Assembly (NCBI GenBank): GCA_964384945.1
Contig: CAYLMK010000015.1
Span: 1-64,000, forward strand
Direction: 5' to 3'
Length of the DNA: 64,000 nucleotides
Origin: S015-6 sp964384945
GTDB taxonomy: Bacteria; Desulfobacterota; DSWW01
Positions 8,492-16,135 of this stretch are shown here, one piece after another. The position numbers were made by a program, and so were the translations under genes. The notes under the pieces were generated by a model, which saw nothing but the letters and a program-made list of their open reading frames with translations, had not been told where the DNA came from and did no database searches. Numbering within the stretch: the stretch's first letter is position 1; each line of letters opens with the position of its first letter.

Positions 8492-8923
8492 TCAGAGCTG
8501 GTAGAGTTCCTTTCCCGGGATGGTACGAACCCCCTTTCTCTGTAAGGCCTCGACGGCCCTGTGCGGGTCGTCGAAGCGAAAGATCATGACCGCGCTCCGG
8601 GAGGGGGCCTTCACAAAGGCGTACATGTATTCCACGTTCACATTTTCTTCCCGGAAGACCTCCAGGAGATGCGCGAGCCCGCCCGGCCTGTCCGGGACCT
8701 CCACGGCGACCACGTCGGTTTCCCGCACGGTCAGGCCCTCCTGCTTCAGGAGGGCCTTGGCCCGTTCCACATCGTCCACGATCAGCCGAAGGATGCCGAA
8801 GTCCGCCGTGTCCGCGAGCGAGAGGGCGCGGATGTTGATCTGATGCTCGGCCAGGATGCCGGTAACCTCGGCGAGCCTTCCCGCGCGGTTTTCCAGAAAG
8901 ACGGAGACCTGTTTCACGATCAT
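8492..8923 (-). CDS. Tandem ACT-domain protein, last gene of the iorAB-paaK operon
   Basis: Predicted 143 aa made of two ACT domains in a row: residues about 1-70 (VSVFLENRAGRLAEVTGILAE) and 72-143 (VAVEVPDRPGGLAHLLEVF). ACT pairs bind amino acids. Proteins of this size very often follow paaK/iorAB genes in anaerobes and archaea, where they are thought to sense aromatic or branched amino acids. It begins 10 bp past the paaK stop on the same strand. Function as a sensor is inferred from context. Confidence 0.88.
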   Translation of the reverse strand: MIVKQVSVFLENRAGRLAEVTGILAEHQINIRALSLADTADFGILRLIVDDVERAKALLKQEGLTVRETDVVAVEVPDRPGGLAHLLEVFREENVNVEYMYAFVKAPSRSAVMIFRFDDPHRAVEALQRKGVRTIPGKELYQL

Positions 8924-8933
8924 CCCTGACCCC

Positions 8934-10232
8934 CTATCTGGTTCTTCGATCGATGACCCGAACCGCCTTTCCCTCGCTCCTGGCGATCGACTTGGGCTCC
9001 ACGAGCTTGATCTTCACCCCGATTCCCAGGACGCTCTCCACCTCCGCCTTGATCCGCTTCTCGATCCTTGCCAGTTCCTTGACCTCGTCCGAGAAGATCT
9101 CCTCGGAGACCTCCACGTGGATCTCCAGGGAGTCCAGGGTCTTCTCCCGGTCCACGTAGATCATGTAGTGGGGCGCCGCCTCGGGGATCTCGAGCAAAAC
9201 GCTCTCGATCTGGGACGGGAACACGTTCACCCCGCGTATGATCAGCATGTCGTCCGACCGGCCCGTGATGCGCTCCATCCGGGCCGTGGTCCTTCCGCAC
9301 CGGCAAGGGGTCCGGGTCAGCCGGGTGACGTCCCGGGTACGGTATCGGAGCAGGGGAATGCCCTCCTTGGTCAGGGTCGTGATGACCAGCTCTCCCAGCC
9401 GCCCTTCAGCGACGGGCTCCCCCGTTTCCGGGTCGATGATCTCGGGCAGGAAGTGGTCCTCCATGAGATGGAGGCCGTCCTTGGCCTCGCACTCCGAGGC
9501 CACGCCGGGGCCGATGATCTCGCTCAGCCCGTAAATGTCGATGGCCGACACGTGGAGCTTCTTCTCGATTTCCTGCCGCATGTTCCCAGTCCAGGGCTCG
9601 GCTCCGAACACGCCCACCCGCAAGGGAAGATCCCGGGGCGAAACCCCCCTCTCTTCCGCCGCCTCGGCCAGGAAGAGGGCATACGAGGGTGTCGAGCAGA
9701 GCACGGTCGTCCCGAAATCCTTAAGGAGCGTGATCTGCCTCTTCGTGTTGCCCGTCGATACCGGGACGACCGCGGCGCCGATCTTCTCGGCCCCGTAATG
9801 GGCGCCCAGGCCGCCGGTGAACAGGCCGTACCCGTAAGCGACCTGGATGATGTCTCCCCTGTGCGCGCCCGCAGAGACCAGGGTGCGGGCCATGACCTCC
9901 GCCCAGGTCTCGATGTCGTTTCGGGTGTATCCGACCACGGTCGGCTTTCCCGTGGTGCCCGACGAGGCGTGAATCCGGATGATTTCCTCCATCGGTACGG
10001 CAAACAGGCCGAAGGGGTAGTTGTCGCGCAGGTCGGCCTTGGCGGTGAACGGGATCTTTCGGAGATCGTCCAGGTTGCGGATGTCGTCGGGGCCGATACC
10101 GGCCTCGTCGAGCCGCTTTCTGTAAAAAGGCACCTGCCGGCGGACCCTTCGGACCAGCCCCTGAAGCCGCTCGATCTGCAGCGCCTCCAGCTTGTCCCGA
10201 CTCAAGCATTCGTAGGCTTCGTTCCAGTACAA
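8934..10232 (-). CDS. paaK: Phenylacetate-CoA ligase family (aryl-CoA ligase)
   Basis: Predicted 432 aa, the usual PaaK size. The AMP-binding P-loop ASSGTTGKPTVVGYT is at about 89-103, the core motif YRTRDVTRL is near 306, and the C-terminal AMP-ligase domain (RSDDMLIIRGVNVFPSQIE) carries the hinge region. It forms aryl-acyl-CoA plus AMP and pyrophosphate from ATP, CoA and an aryl acid. Directly downstream of iorAB on the same strand, it would activate phenylacetate- or indoleacetate-type acids from amino-acid breakdown, or run in reverse to make ATP. The exact substrate is not readable. Confidence 0.92.
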   Translation of the reverse strand: MYWNEAYECLSRDKLEALQIERLQGLVRRVRRQVPFYRKRLDEAGIGPDDIRNLDDLRKIPFTAKADLRDNYPFGLFAVPMEEIIRIHASSGTTGKPTVVGYTRNDIETWAEVMARTLVSAGAHRGDIIQVAYGYGLFTGGLGAHYGAEKIGAAVVPVSTGNTKRQITLLKDFGTTVLCSTPSYALFLAEAAEERGVSPRDLPLRVGVFGAEPWTGNMRQEIEKKLHVSAIDIYGLSEIIGPGVASECEAKDGLHLMEDHFLPEIIDPETGEPVAEGRLGELVITTLTKEGIPLLRYRTRDVTRLTRTPCRCGRTTARMERITGRSDDMLIIRGVNVFPSQIESVLLEIPEAAPHYMIYVDREKTLDSLEIHVEVSEEIFSDEVKELARIEKRIKAEVESVLGIGVKIKLVEPKSIARSEGKAVRVIDRRTR

Positions 10233-10250
10233 GGTGATCTCTCCTCCGGT

Positions 10251-10826
10251 CTAACGGCGCCCCCTGCCGAGTCGGAAGGCGCGCAGATTCAGGTCGACGA
10301 ACCTCGCCGGGACTCTGCCGGCGATCGCGCGCTCCCAGCTCTCCCTGGGGATGTCCACCTCCCTGGAGATGGCCCCTACGAGCACGCTGTTCACCGCCCG
10401 GACATCACCGGCCTTTTGGGCGAGCTTCAGGCCGTCGACGACCCGCGTGCGGGGGTGTCGCTTCCTGAGCACGTCGTAGATGCGGGCAGGGTAGTTCATC
10501 CTGCCGGAGGTCACGGTCGTGGGGTTGATCTGCTGCCTGTTCACCAGGAGTACGCCGTCCTTCTTGAGAAAGTGGATCCATCGCAGCGCCTCGAGGGCCT
10601 CGAAGCCCATCAGGACGTCCGCCTCTCCTTCCGGGATGAGCGGGGAGAAGACCCTGGGCCCGCAGCGGACATGGCTGGTGACCGATCCCCCCCTCTGGGC
10701 CATGCCGTGGACCTCGCTCTTTTTGACGTCGAGGCCCGCTTCCAGGAAAACGTGGCAAAGGATCTCTCCGGCCAGAAGGATCCCCTGCCCCCCTACGCCG
10801 GCGAGAAAGAAATTCTGCGCTTTCAA
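10251..10826 (-). CDS. iorB: Indolepyruvate:ferredoxin oxidoreductase beta subunit
   Basis: Predicted 191 aa. The N-terminus FFLAGVGGQGILLAGEIL is the gamma-type domain of 2-oxoacid:ferredoxin oxidoreductases, with the typical SEVHGMAQRGGSVTSHVR motif at about 37-54. With IorA it converts arylpyruvates and CoA to aryl-acetyl-CoA plus CO2, reducing ferredoxin. It begins 18 bp after iorA on the same strand and is followed by paaK. Assignment is firm at family level. Confidence 0.93.
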   Translation of the reverse strand: MKAQNFFLAGVGGQGILLAGEILCHVFLEAGLDVKKSEVHGMAQRGGSVTSHVRCGPRVFSPLIPEGEADVLMGFEALEALRWIHFLKKDGVLLVNRQQINPTTVTSGRMNYPARIYDVLRKRHPRTRVVDGLKLAQKAGDVRAVNSVLVGAISREVDIPRESWERAIAGRVPARFVDLNLRAFRLGRGRR

Positions 10827-10844
10827 GGCTTGAGGTCTCCCATT

Positions 10845-12596
10845 CTAGGAAAGGTCGCTGATCGCGCCGAGCTTGCATATCTGCTGGCAGATCGGGCATC
10901 CGTTGCAGATGACGGCGTCGATCCGGGCCTTCCCCTCCGGTGTCCGGCTGAGGGCCGGGCAGCCCGTGAGAAGGCACAGATTGCATCCCACGCACTTGTC
11001 CGGATCGACGGTCTTGGGCGTCCTGCGCTCTCCTCGCTTCAGGAGCAGGCAGTCCCTCCGGGCGATGATGAGCGAGGAGCGGGGCGCCTCCACCTCCTCT
11101 TTGAGGATCTTCTCGAGATCTTTCATGCGGTAGGGGTCCACGGTTCGCACCGAATCGATCCCGAGCGCCCTGCCCAGGGCCTCGAAATCGACCTCGGGCG
11201 CTTCTTCTCCGCGCAGAGTCCGGCCCGTTGCGGCGTGGTCCTGAAACCCGGTCATGGCGGTGGTGCGGTTGTCCAGGATGATCGTGGTCGAATTCCCCCG
11301 GTTGTAGGCGATGTTCAGCAGGGGGGTGATCCCGCTGTGCAGGAAGGTGCTGTCCCCGAGCACGGCCACGCACCGGGACTTCGGATTCGGCCCAAAGGCC
11401 TTGTCCATCCCGTGGGCCATGCCGATGCTCGCCCCCATGCACAGGGTGGAGTCCATGGTCTCCAGAGGAGGGGCCACACTCAGGGTGTAACACCCGATGT
11501 CGCCCATCACATGGAGCTTGAGCTTCTTGATCGTGTAGAACGTGGCCGAATGCGGGCACCCCGGGCAGAGGGCCGGAGGCCTCGGAGGGACGGCCGCCGC
11601 GGAGGAAGTTTTCTTCGGTCTCCTGCGGCTGAGGCCCTGCTCGACGATCTCGGGCGAGAGTTCCCCGCAGATCGGGAAACGCTCCTTGCCCACGGCCGGG
11701 ATCCCGAGGGCCTTGATCTGGTCTTCGAGATACGGGTCCAGTTCCTCGACCACGAAGACCTTCTTTACGCCCTCCGCGAACTCCCGAATGCGGTTGACGG
11801 GCAGGGGGTAGGTCATCCCCAGCTTGAGGAAGGAGGCCCGGGGCCTCGCCTCCCTGGCATACTGGTACGCCACGCCGCTCGTGACGATTCCCAGTTCCCG
11901 CCTTCCCCACTCGATCCGGTTGATCGGGATCGTCTCCGAAAGCCCGCGAAGCCGATGCACGCGACGCTCCACGTGATCGTGGCGGCCGCGGGCGTAGTTG
12001 GGCACCATTACGTACTTGGGCGGGTTCTTCACGAACGCGGGCTCTTTCAGATGCGCTTCCCTCTTCGCCCGCCGCTCCACGACGGCTTTGGAATGGGACA
12101 CCCGGGTGGTGACCCTGAGAAGCACCGGCGTGTCGTACGATTCGCTGATCTCAAAGGCCCGTCCCAGGTATTCGTAGGCTTCCTGGGAATCCGCCGGCTC
12201 AAGCATCGGCACCTTGGCGGCCAGCGCGTAATGGCGGTTGTCCTGTTCGTTCTGCGAGCTGTGCATGCCGGGGTCGTCCGCGCTCACGATGACGAGACCG
12301 CCGTTGACCCCGATGTAGGAACCCGTGAAGAAGGGATCCGCCGCCACGTTCAGCCCCACGTGCTTCATGCTTGCAAGGGCCCGGACGCCTCCCAGCGATG
12401 CCCCGATGGCCACCTCCAGGGCCACCTTCTCGTTGGGGGCCCATTCCGCGTACATGTCGTCCAGGCGGGCGATGTTTTCCAGGATTTCCGTGCTGGGCGT
12501 GCCGGGGTAGGCTGCGGCCACCTTCACGCCGAAGTCGTAGGCGCCCCAGGCGATCGCCTCGTTTCCGGACATCAGTTGCTTGCTCGTCGATTTCAT
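10845..12596 (-). CDS. iorA: Indolepyruvate:ferredoxin oxidoreductase alpha subunit
   Basis: Predicted 583 aa. Pyrimidine-binding domain first, then a TPP-binding domain (GDIGCYTLSVAPPLE, AVLGDSTF with a later N residue), then a C-terminal two-cluster ferredoxin domain: CVGCNLCLLTGCP and CNGCPICQQICK at about 535-578. Uses TPP to decarboxylate arylpyruvates and passes electrons through its 4Fe-4S clusters to ferredoxin. The cysteine pattern of the first cluster (CxxCxxCx4CP) is the IorA-specific variant. Works with iorB directly downstream. Start ATG gives a natural N-terminus (MKSTSKQLMSGNEAIAWGA). Confidence 0.95.
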   Translation of the reverse strand: MKSTSKQLMSGNEAIAWGAYDFGVKVAAAYPGTPSTEILENIARLDDMYAEWAPNEKVALEVAIGASLGGVRALASMKHVGLNVAADPFFTGSYIGVNGGLVIVSADDPGMHSSQNEQDNRHYALAAKVPMLEPADSQEAYEYLGRAFEISESYDTPVLLRVTTRVSHSKAVVERRAKREAHLKEPAFVKNPPKYVMVPNYARGRHDHVERRVHRLRGLSETIPINRIEWGRRELGIVTSGVAYQYAREARPRASFLKLGMTYPLPVNRIREFAEGVKKVFVVEELDPYLEDQIKALGIPAVGKERFPICGELSPEIVEQGLSRRRPKKTSSAAAVPPRPPALCPGCPHSATFYTIKKLKLHVMGDIGCYTLSVAPPLETMDSTLCMGASIGMAHGMDKAFGPNPKSRCVAVLGDSTFLHSGITPLLNIAYNRGNSTTIILDNRTTAMTGFQDHAATGRTLRGEEAPEVDFEALGRALGIDSVRTVDPYRMKDLEKILKEEVEAPRSSLIIARRDCLLLKRGERRTPKTVDPDKCVGCNLCLLTGCPALSRTPEGKARIDAVICNGCPICQQICKLGAISDLS

Positions 12597-12653
12597 CGTT
12601 TCAGCTCATGCTGCAAGGGTTTCGTATCGTGTCGGGCCGGCCCACAACCCGCT

Positions 12654-13502
12654 TCACGTCCCGGGCGAGCCCGCGGCTTCGTCGGCCCGGATCAGGGCAT
12701 CGGCAAACCTCTCCGCCAGGAAGACCAGGGACTCGATGTCCAGATAGCCGGTAACGGAACGGTCGAAGAGCACCTTGGCCCTGGCCTCAAATCCCTCCTC
12801 CGGCAACGCATCCCAGAATAGCAGGAAGAAGGGGACCTTGGGCAGGGGCAGGAAGCGGAGGGCAACGTCCGCGCCGGACGGATCCTCGACCTTTTGCGCC
12901 GCCAGGGTCCGGCCGGCCCGCTCGAGGCGCTCCGGCTTTCCCTCGAAGTGCGCCGAAATCTTCCGCTCGCAGCCGTGCTCGAGCTCGGGCTTCTTGGGAA
13001 TGTGGCCCGGGATGTTGTCGATCGGGATCCATTCGCCGCGGATCGGCTCGCTGCCGGAGGAATGCACGTAGTTGTAGAGCAGGATGTTGTCCCAGGGATT
13101 CTCGGCCGGCTCGCCGTCGATCCGGATCTCCTGTTTGGATAAGAGGCACTCACGGTTCAGATAGGTGAGAAGCAGATGAGGAACTTCGCCCCTCTCCACG
13201 TACCGGGCGCCCAGCCCTTCTGCGATCGCCCGGAACTCGTGCAAGGCCAGCCGCTCCCGGATGTGGTCTGCGGTGATCTTGTAAAGGTCGCGCTTGACGT
13301 ATACGCCCTGACTCTGCTGCTCGAAGATCCTCTCTCCCAGTTCCTTCCTCGCTCTCTCGGTCAGGTACGGGCAGCTTTCGAGGGACTTTTTCTCCGAGAT
13401 CACGCAGGTTGCAAAGGCAAGGCAGGTCGGAAACCCGCATTCCTTGCAGTTTGTCTTCGGAGTGGCCTTGTAAAGCTCGATGGCGCTTACCGGCTTCATC
13501 AC
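12654..13502 (-). CDS. DUF3786 protein with N-terminal 4Fe-4S domain
   Basis: Predicted 282 aa. Residues 19-44 hold C-x2-C-x4-C-x16-C (TNCKECGFPTCLAFA), the 4Fe-4S domain also present in the corrinoid iron-sulfur protein large subunit. The rest matches the layout of DUF3786 proteins of anaerobes (LLLYNYVHSSG, GEWIPIDNIPGH). Function of the family is not established; the cysteine domain suggests electron transfer, possibly to a corrinoid or radical enzyme. It starts 5 bp after the pdaD stop and precedes iorA, so it is part of the operon. Confidence 0.82.
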   Translation of the reverse strand: MMKPVSAIELYKATPKTNCKECGFPTCLAFATCVISEKKSLESCPYLTERARKELGERIFEQQSQGVYVKRDLYKITADHIRERLALHEFRAIAEGLGARYVERGEVPHLLLTYLNRECLLSKQEIRIDGEPAENPWDNILLYNYVHSSGSEPIRGEWIPIDNIPGHIPKKPELEHGCERKISAHFEGKPERLERAGRTLAAQKVEDPSGADVALRFLPLPKVPFFLLFWDALPEEGFEARAKVLFDRSVTGYLDIESLVFLAERFADALIRADEAAGSPGT

Positions 13503-13506
13503 CCGC

Positions 13507-14052
13507 TCAGGGCACCAGGACGGCGGCCGCCAGGCACGTGGTCCAGAGTCCTGCCTTGTGCCCGACCGCAGACTGGGTCACGTTGCTGGTTCGGATGATC
13601 TTTCCGCTGATCCGCCAGATTTCCTTCTTCTCGTCGTAGTTCAGGTCCGGGTCGAACTCCACGCCCAGGATCGTGGCGAGCATGCAGGCGGCCAGGTCTT
13701 CGGCGTAGTCGCCCGCGAACTCGCCGGTCTGGCCGAACGCGTGGTGCTCGGAGAGATATCCGTACTGGGTGCAGTCCTTCGGGATGGCAAGTCCGACCGA
13801 GGCGCAAAGAAGCCGGTGGGGCTCGTCGGAGGAGATCTCGCTCATGACGGTGTGTACGACCTGGCCCGGTTTCAGCATCTTCAGGGCGGCGGCGCGGGAG
13901 ACGATCTTGCATCCCGGCGGATAGATGCTCGATACCTTGATCAGGTTGAAGGGGGCAATGCCCGCGTCCCGGAGGGCCATCTCCAGGCTCACGAGCTTCT
14001 CTTTGTGCCGGCCGACGCCTTTGGTCAGGCACATCATTCGCGGGACGTACAT
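13507..14052 (-). CDS. pdaD: Pyruvoyl-dependent arginine decarboxylase
   Basis: Predicted 181 aa, the normal proenzyme size. The self-cleavage site is visible as KVSSIYPPG, with Ser41-Ser42; cleavage would turn Ser42 into the pyruvoyl group. GYLSEHHAFG and the C-terminal NVTQSAVGHKAGLWTT also match the family. It makes agmatine from arginine for polyamine synthesis. It heads the operon that continues into DUF3786, iorAB, paaK and ACT, an unexpected partnership. The ATG has AGAAGG nine bases upstream. Confidence 0.9.
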   Translation of the reverse strand: MYVPRMMCLTKGVGRHKEKLVSLEMALRDAGIAPFNLIKVSSIYPPGCKIVSRAAALKMLKPGQVVHTVMSEISSDEPHRLLCASVGLAIPKDCTQYGYLSEHHAFGQTGEFAGDYAEDLAACMLATILGVEFDPDLNYDEKKEIWRISGKIIRTSNVTQSAVGHKAGLWTTCLAAAVLVP

Positions 14053-14134
14053 TTCGTGTACCCTTCTGATTCCTTTGGGGGGGAAAAGATGCCCTATTGA
14101 TCAGGTGGCGAGGACAGGGACCGTAAACTATAAA

Positions 14135-14163
14135 TTAATAGGGAATCCGGACGGGAAAGTCAA
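14135..14163 (-). promoter_or_regulatory. Sigma-70-type promoter of the pdaD operon
   Basis: Minus strand TTGACT (14163-14158), 17 bp, TATTAA (14140-14135). The predicted start near 14128 gives a leader of about 75 bases. This is an AT-rich island in GC-rich DNA. Confidence 0.6.
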
Positions 14164-14340
14164 AAGGACAGAGGCCGGGCTTGTCGAGGCGGCGGTTGAA
14201 AGGGCAAAGGAAGAAAGCCTCCGCAGCCTCTCCGAGGATATCGCGAGGAGGCACCCTCAGGGCGGCATCTCTCCGCTGCCCAGGCAGACTGGTGCGCTTT
14301 CCCAAAACAGGCAGCCACGGCTCAGAGTGGAACACAGCCG

Positions 14341-14410
14341 CGGGGACAGCCACCGGTATCCTCAACCCGAATGGATGGTCGGCGTGCCGGGGAATCGGTC
14401 GCTGTCCCCG
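14341..14410. repeat. Inverted repeat CGGGGACAGC / GCTGTCCCCG
   Basis: A perfect 10-bp inverted repeat (14341-14350 and 14401-14410) extends inward with matching ACCG blocks. GGGGACAG/CTGTCCCC ends of this kind flank small REP-like or IS200-type elements in related genomes; no transposase is present here. Confidence 0.5.
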
Positions 14411-14453
14411 ATTGCGGAGCAAGGCTGTGCAGCACGATTTCCGGGGCAGGAGA

Positions 14454-15950
14454 TCAGAGGCTGAACAGGTTCACGCCGGCAGGGGATTGCCGGACCCTGC
14501 CCCGCCGGCCGATCACCTCCTCGGCGGTCATGGCGGACAAGGTGGCCGCGTCGTCCTCCACCCGTGCGAGAAACCGGGCCCCTTGCGGCGTCCTGCCGAT
14601 CACAAAGCCGTAACTTGGTTCCCCCCCCTGGTAGCCGACCGTGTAGGTCTCCACGGTGGCCTCGCCTTCCGGCGCCTCGACGATGGGGGGGGGCCGGAGG
14701 GCCTCGAGTTCCCGGAAGAAAGGTCGCTGATCGACCCGCCTCCACAGCTGCGGGCAGGGCCCGGCGCGGTAGATGCCGACCCCGTGTTTGCTCAGATACC
14801 AGCTCACGGAATGGACCAGGCCGGTCCTGGCCGGTTGCTCCCGCAGGATCTCGGCCATCCTGCAGACCGCATGCAGGCTGTAGTTGTTTCCCGGTCCCCC
14901 GAAGCTCGCCATGCCGCCGGTTACCGTCAGGGGCCTGGGATCGTCGGGCGCAAGCCCCAATTCATCCCGGACGATCCGCGGGACGCACGGGAAGCAACTG
15001 TAAAGGTCCAGGAAATCAATCGCATCGAGTCCGGCTCCGGCCTGGGCCAGGGCCATGTCCACGGCCGCCTTTGCGCAGGGGGAATCGTAGAGGTTTCTGC
15101 GGTGGGTGACGTACCAGAGATCCCACGCCTCCCCGATCCCTGCCGGGTAAACATACTTCTCCTCGGGGACCTTCCAGCGGCGGGCCTCGGCCAGGCTCAT
15201 CAGCAAGACCGCGGCAGACTGATCCGTAAAGATCATCGAGCACATCCGCTTGGCGTACGGGAAAGAGACCATCCGGTTGCGATCGGAAACCTCGCAGAAT
15301 TCTTCCGCGGTCCGTTCCCGGGAGAACCAGGCATACGGGTTTTTCGCGGCCGCGCGGCTCATGTCGGCGCAGAATTCGCCGATCTCCCGCCTGTGCGCCT
15401 CCAGCGACTGCCCCAACTCGTACCGGCGGGCATTCTCGAACAGGGCGTAAATGTCGGACGGCACGATCAGGCCGTGCCGGTCCTCGATGGGTGTGGTTGC
15501 GATGCGCGTGTCCCCGGCCAGGGTCAGGGTTCCCGGTTCACGCTTCCAGGGCGGACGCTCCCCGCATTTTCGGGCCGTGGACCGGGAGGCATACGATTCG
15601 GCGCCGCAGATCAGGGCGGCCCTGATCCCCCCTGAAGCGATCCTGTCCGCCGCCTCCGCGATCATCCATTGCGGACCGCAGGCCCCCACGCCCGTGTACC
15701 AGCGGATGCCGGGCCGGGCGCCGATGCGGTCCGCAACGGTGGCCGGCGGGTCGGCATACGACCAGGACAGGATGTTGACCACGCCGAGCAGGTCGATCCG
15801 GCAAAGGGCCCCCTCTGCCGCGGCGTCCCGCGCGGCAATGCGCGCGGACTCCGCGATCAGATCCGCGGGCTCCCGAATCTCTTCCATCCCCTGGGGCCGG
15901 TTGACGGTCTGTCCCACGCCGACGATGACGGGAATGCGTTCCGGATCCAT
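14454..15950 (-). CDS. Thiolase-superfamily protein (SCP-x/lipid-transfer type), non-canonical active site
   Basis: Predicted 498 aa. Thiolase fold blocks are present: VIVGVGQT at the start, GVGACGPQ with a candidate nucleophile Cys, and GGPGNNYSLHAV carrying the conserved His. The usual second catalytic Cys motif (CxGxG near the C-terminus) is replaced by SKHGVGIYR, and an extra C-terminal domain of about 100 residues follows. This pattern fits acetyl-CoA acetyltransferase-like lipid-transfer proteins rather than a working beta-ketothiolase. The start is set by GAAGGGGGG upstream of the ATG at 15950. Transcribed alone, divergent from the radical SAM gene. Confidence 0.78.
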   Translation of the reverse strand: MDPERIPVIVGVGQTVNRPQGMEEIREPADLIAESARIAARDAAAEGALCRIDLLGVVNILSWSYADPPATVADRIGARPGIRWYTGVGACGPQWMIAEAADRIASGGIRAALICGAESYASRSTARKCGERPPWKREPGTLTLAGDTRIATTPIEDRHGLIVPSDIYALFENARRYELGQSLEAHRREIGEFCADMSRAAAKNPYAWFSRERTAEEFCEVSDRNRMVSFPYAKRMCSMIFTDQSAAVLLMSLAEARRWKVPEEKYVYPAGIGEAWDLWYVTHRRNLYDSPCAKAAVDMALAQAGAGLDAIDFLDLYSCFPCVPRIVRDELGLAPDDPRPLTVTGGMASFGGPGNNYSLHAVCRMAEILREQPARTGLVHSVSWYLSKHGVGIYRAGPCPQLWRRVDQRPFFRELEALRPPPIVEAPEGEATVETYTVGYQGGEPSYGFVIGRTPQGARFLARVEDDAATLSAMTAEEVIGRRGRVRQSPAGVNLFSL

Positions 15951-16135
15951 TGCAATGCCCCCCTTCACAGCGCGTTCGGACGCCTGATGCGAACAAGTTC
16001 GCACAATGCCCAAGCATAAATCAATTCGGGCCGGAATCCTTCTCGATGCGTTCCGGAAAGTCTTCTTGCCGAAGATTCCGAGAAGACGCGCGGAACTGCC
16101 GTGTGTTAGTATGGGGATTCTCGAAGGAGATTCTT

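Larger units (their letters stand above)
14053..14453. other. 401-bp gene-free gap: pdaD promoter plus possible element remnant
   Basis: Besides the pdaD promoter and the inverted repeat listed separately, it holds the run GGACAGGGACCGTAAACTATAA (core at 14112-14133) near the promoter. Together with the GGGGACAGC repeats this looks like the flank of a small REP/IS200-type element. No convincing coding frame is seen on either strand. Confidence 0.35.

Noticed and set aside
8856..12821. A 1321-codon open frame on the plus strand opposite paaK, iorB and iorA
   Set aside because: It spans three firmly identified genes and their gaps in antisense, has no motif or ribosome-binding site, and its Asp/His/Arg/Val-rich make-up is that of GC-rich shadow frames.
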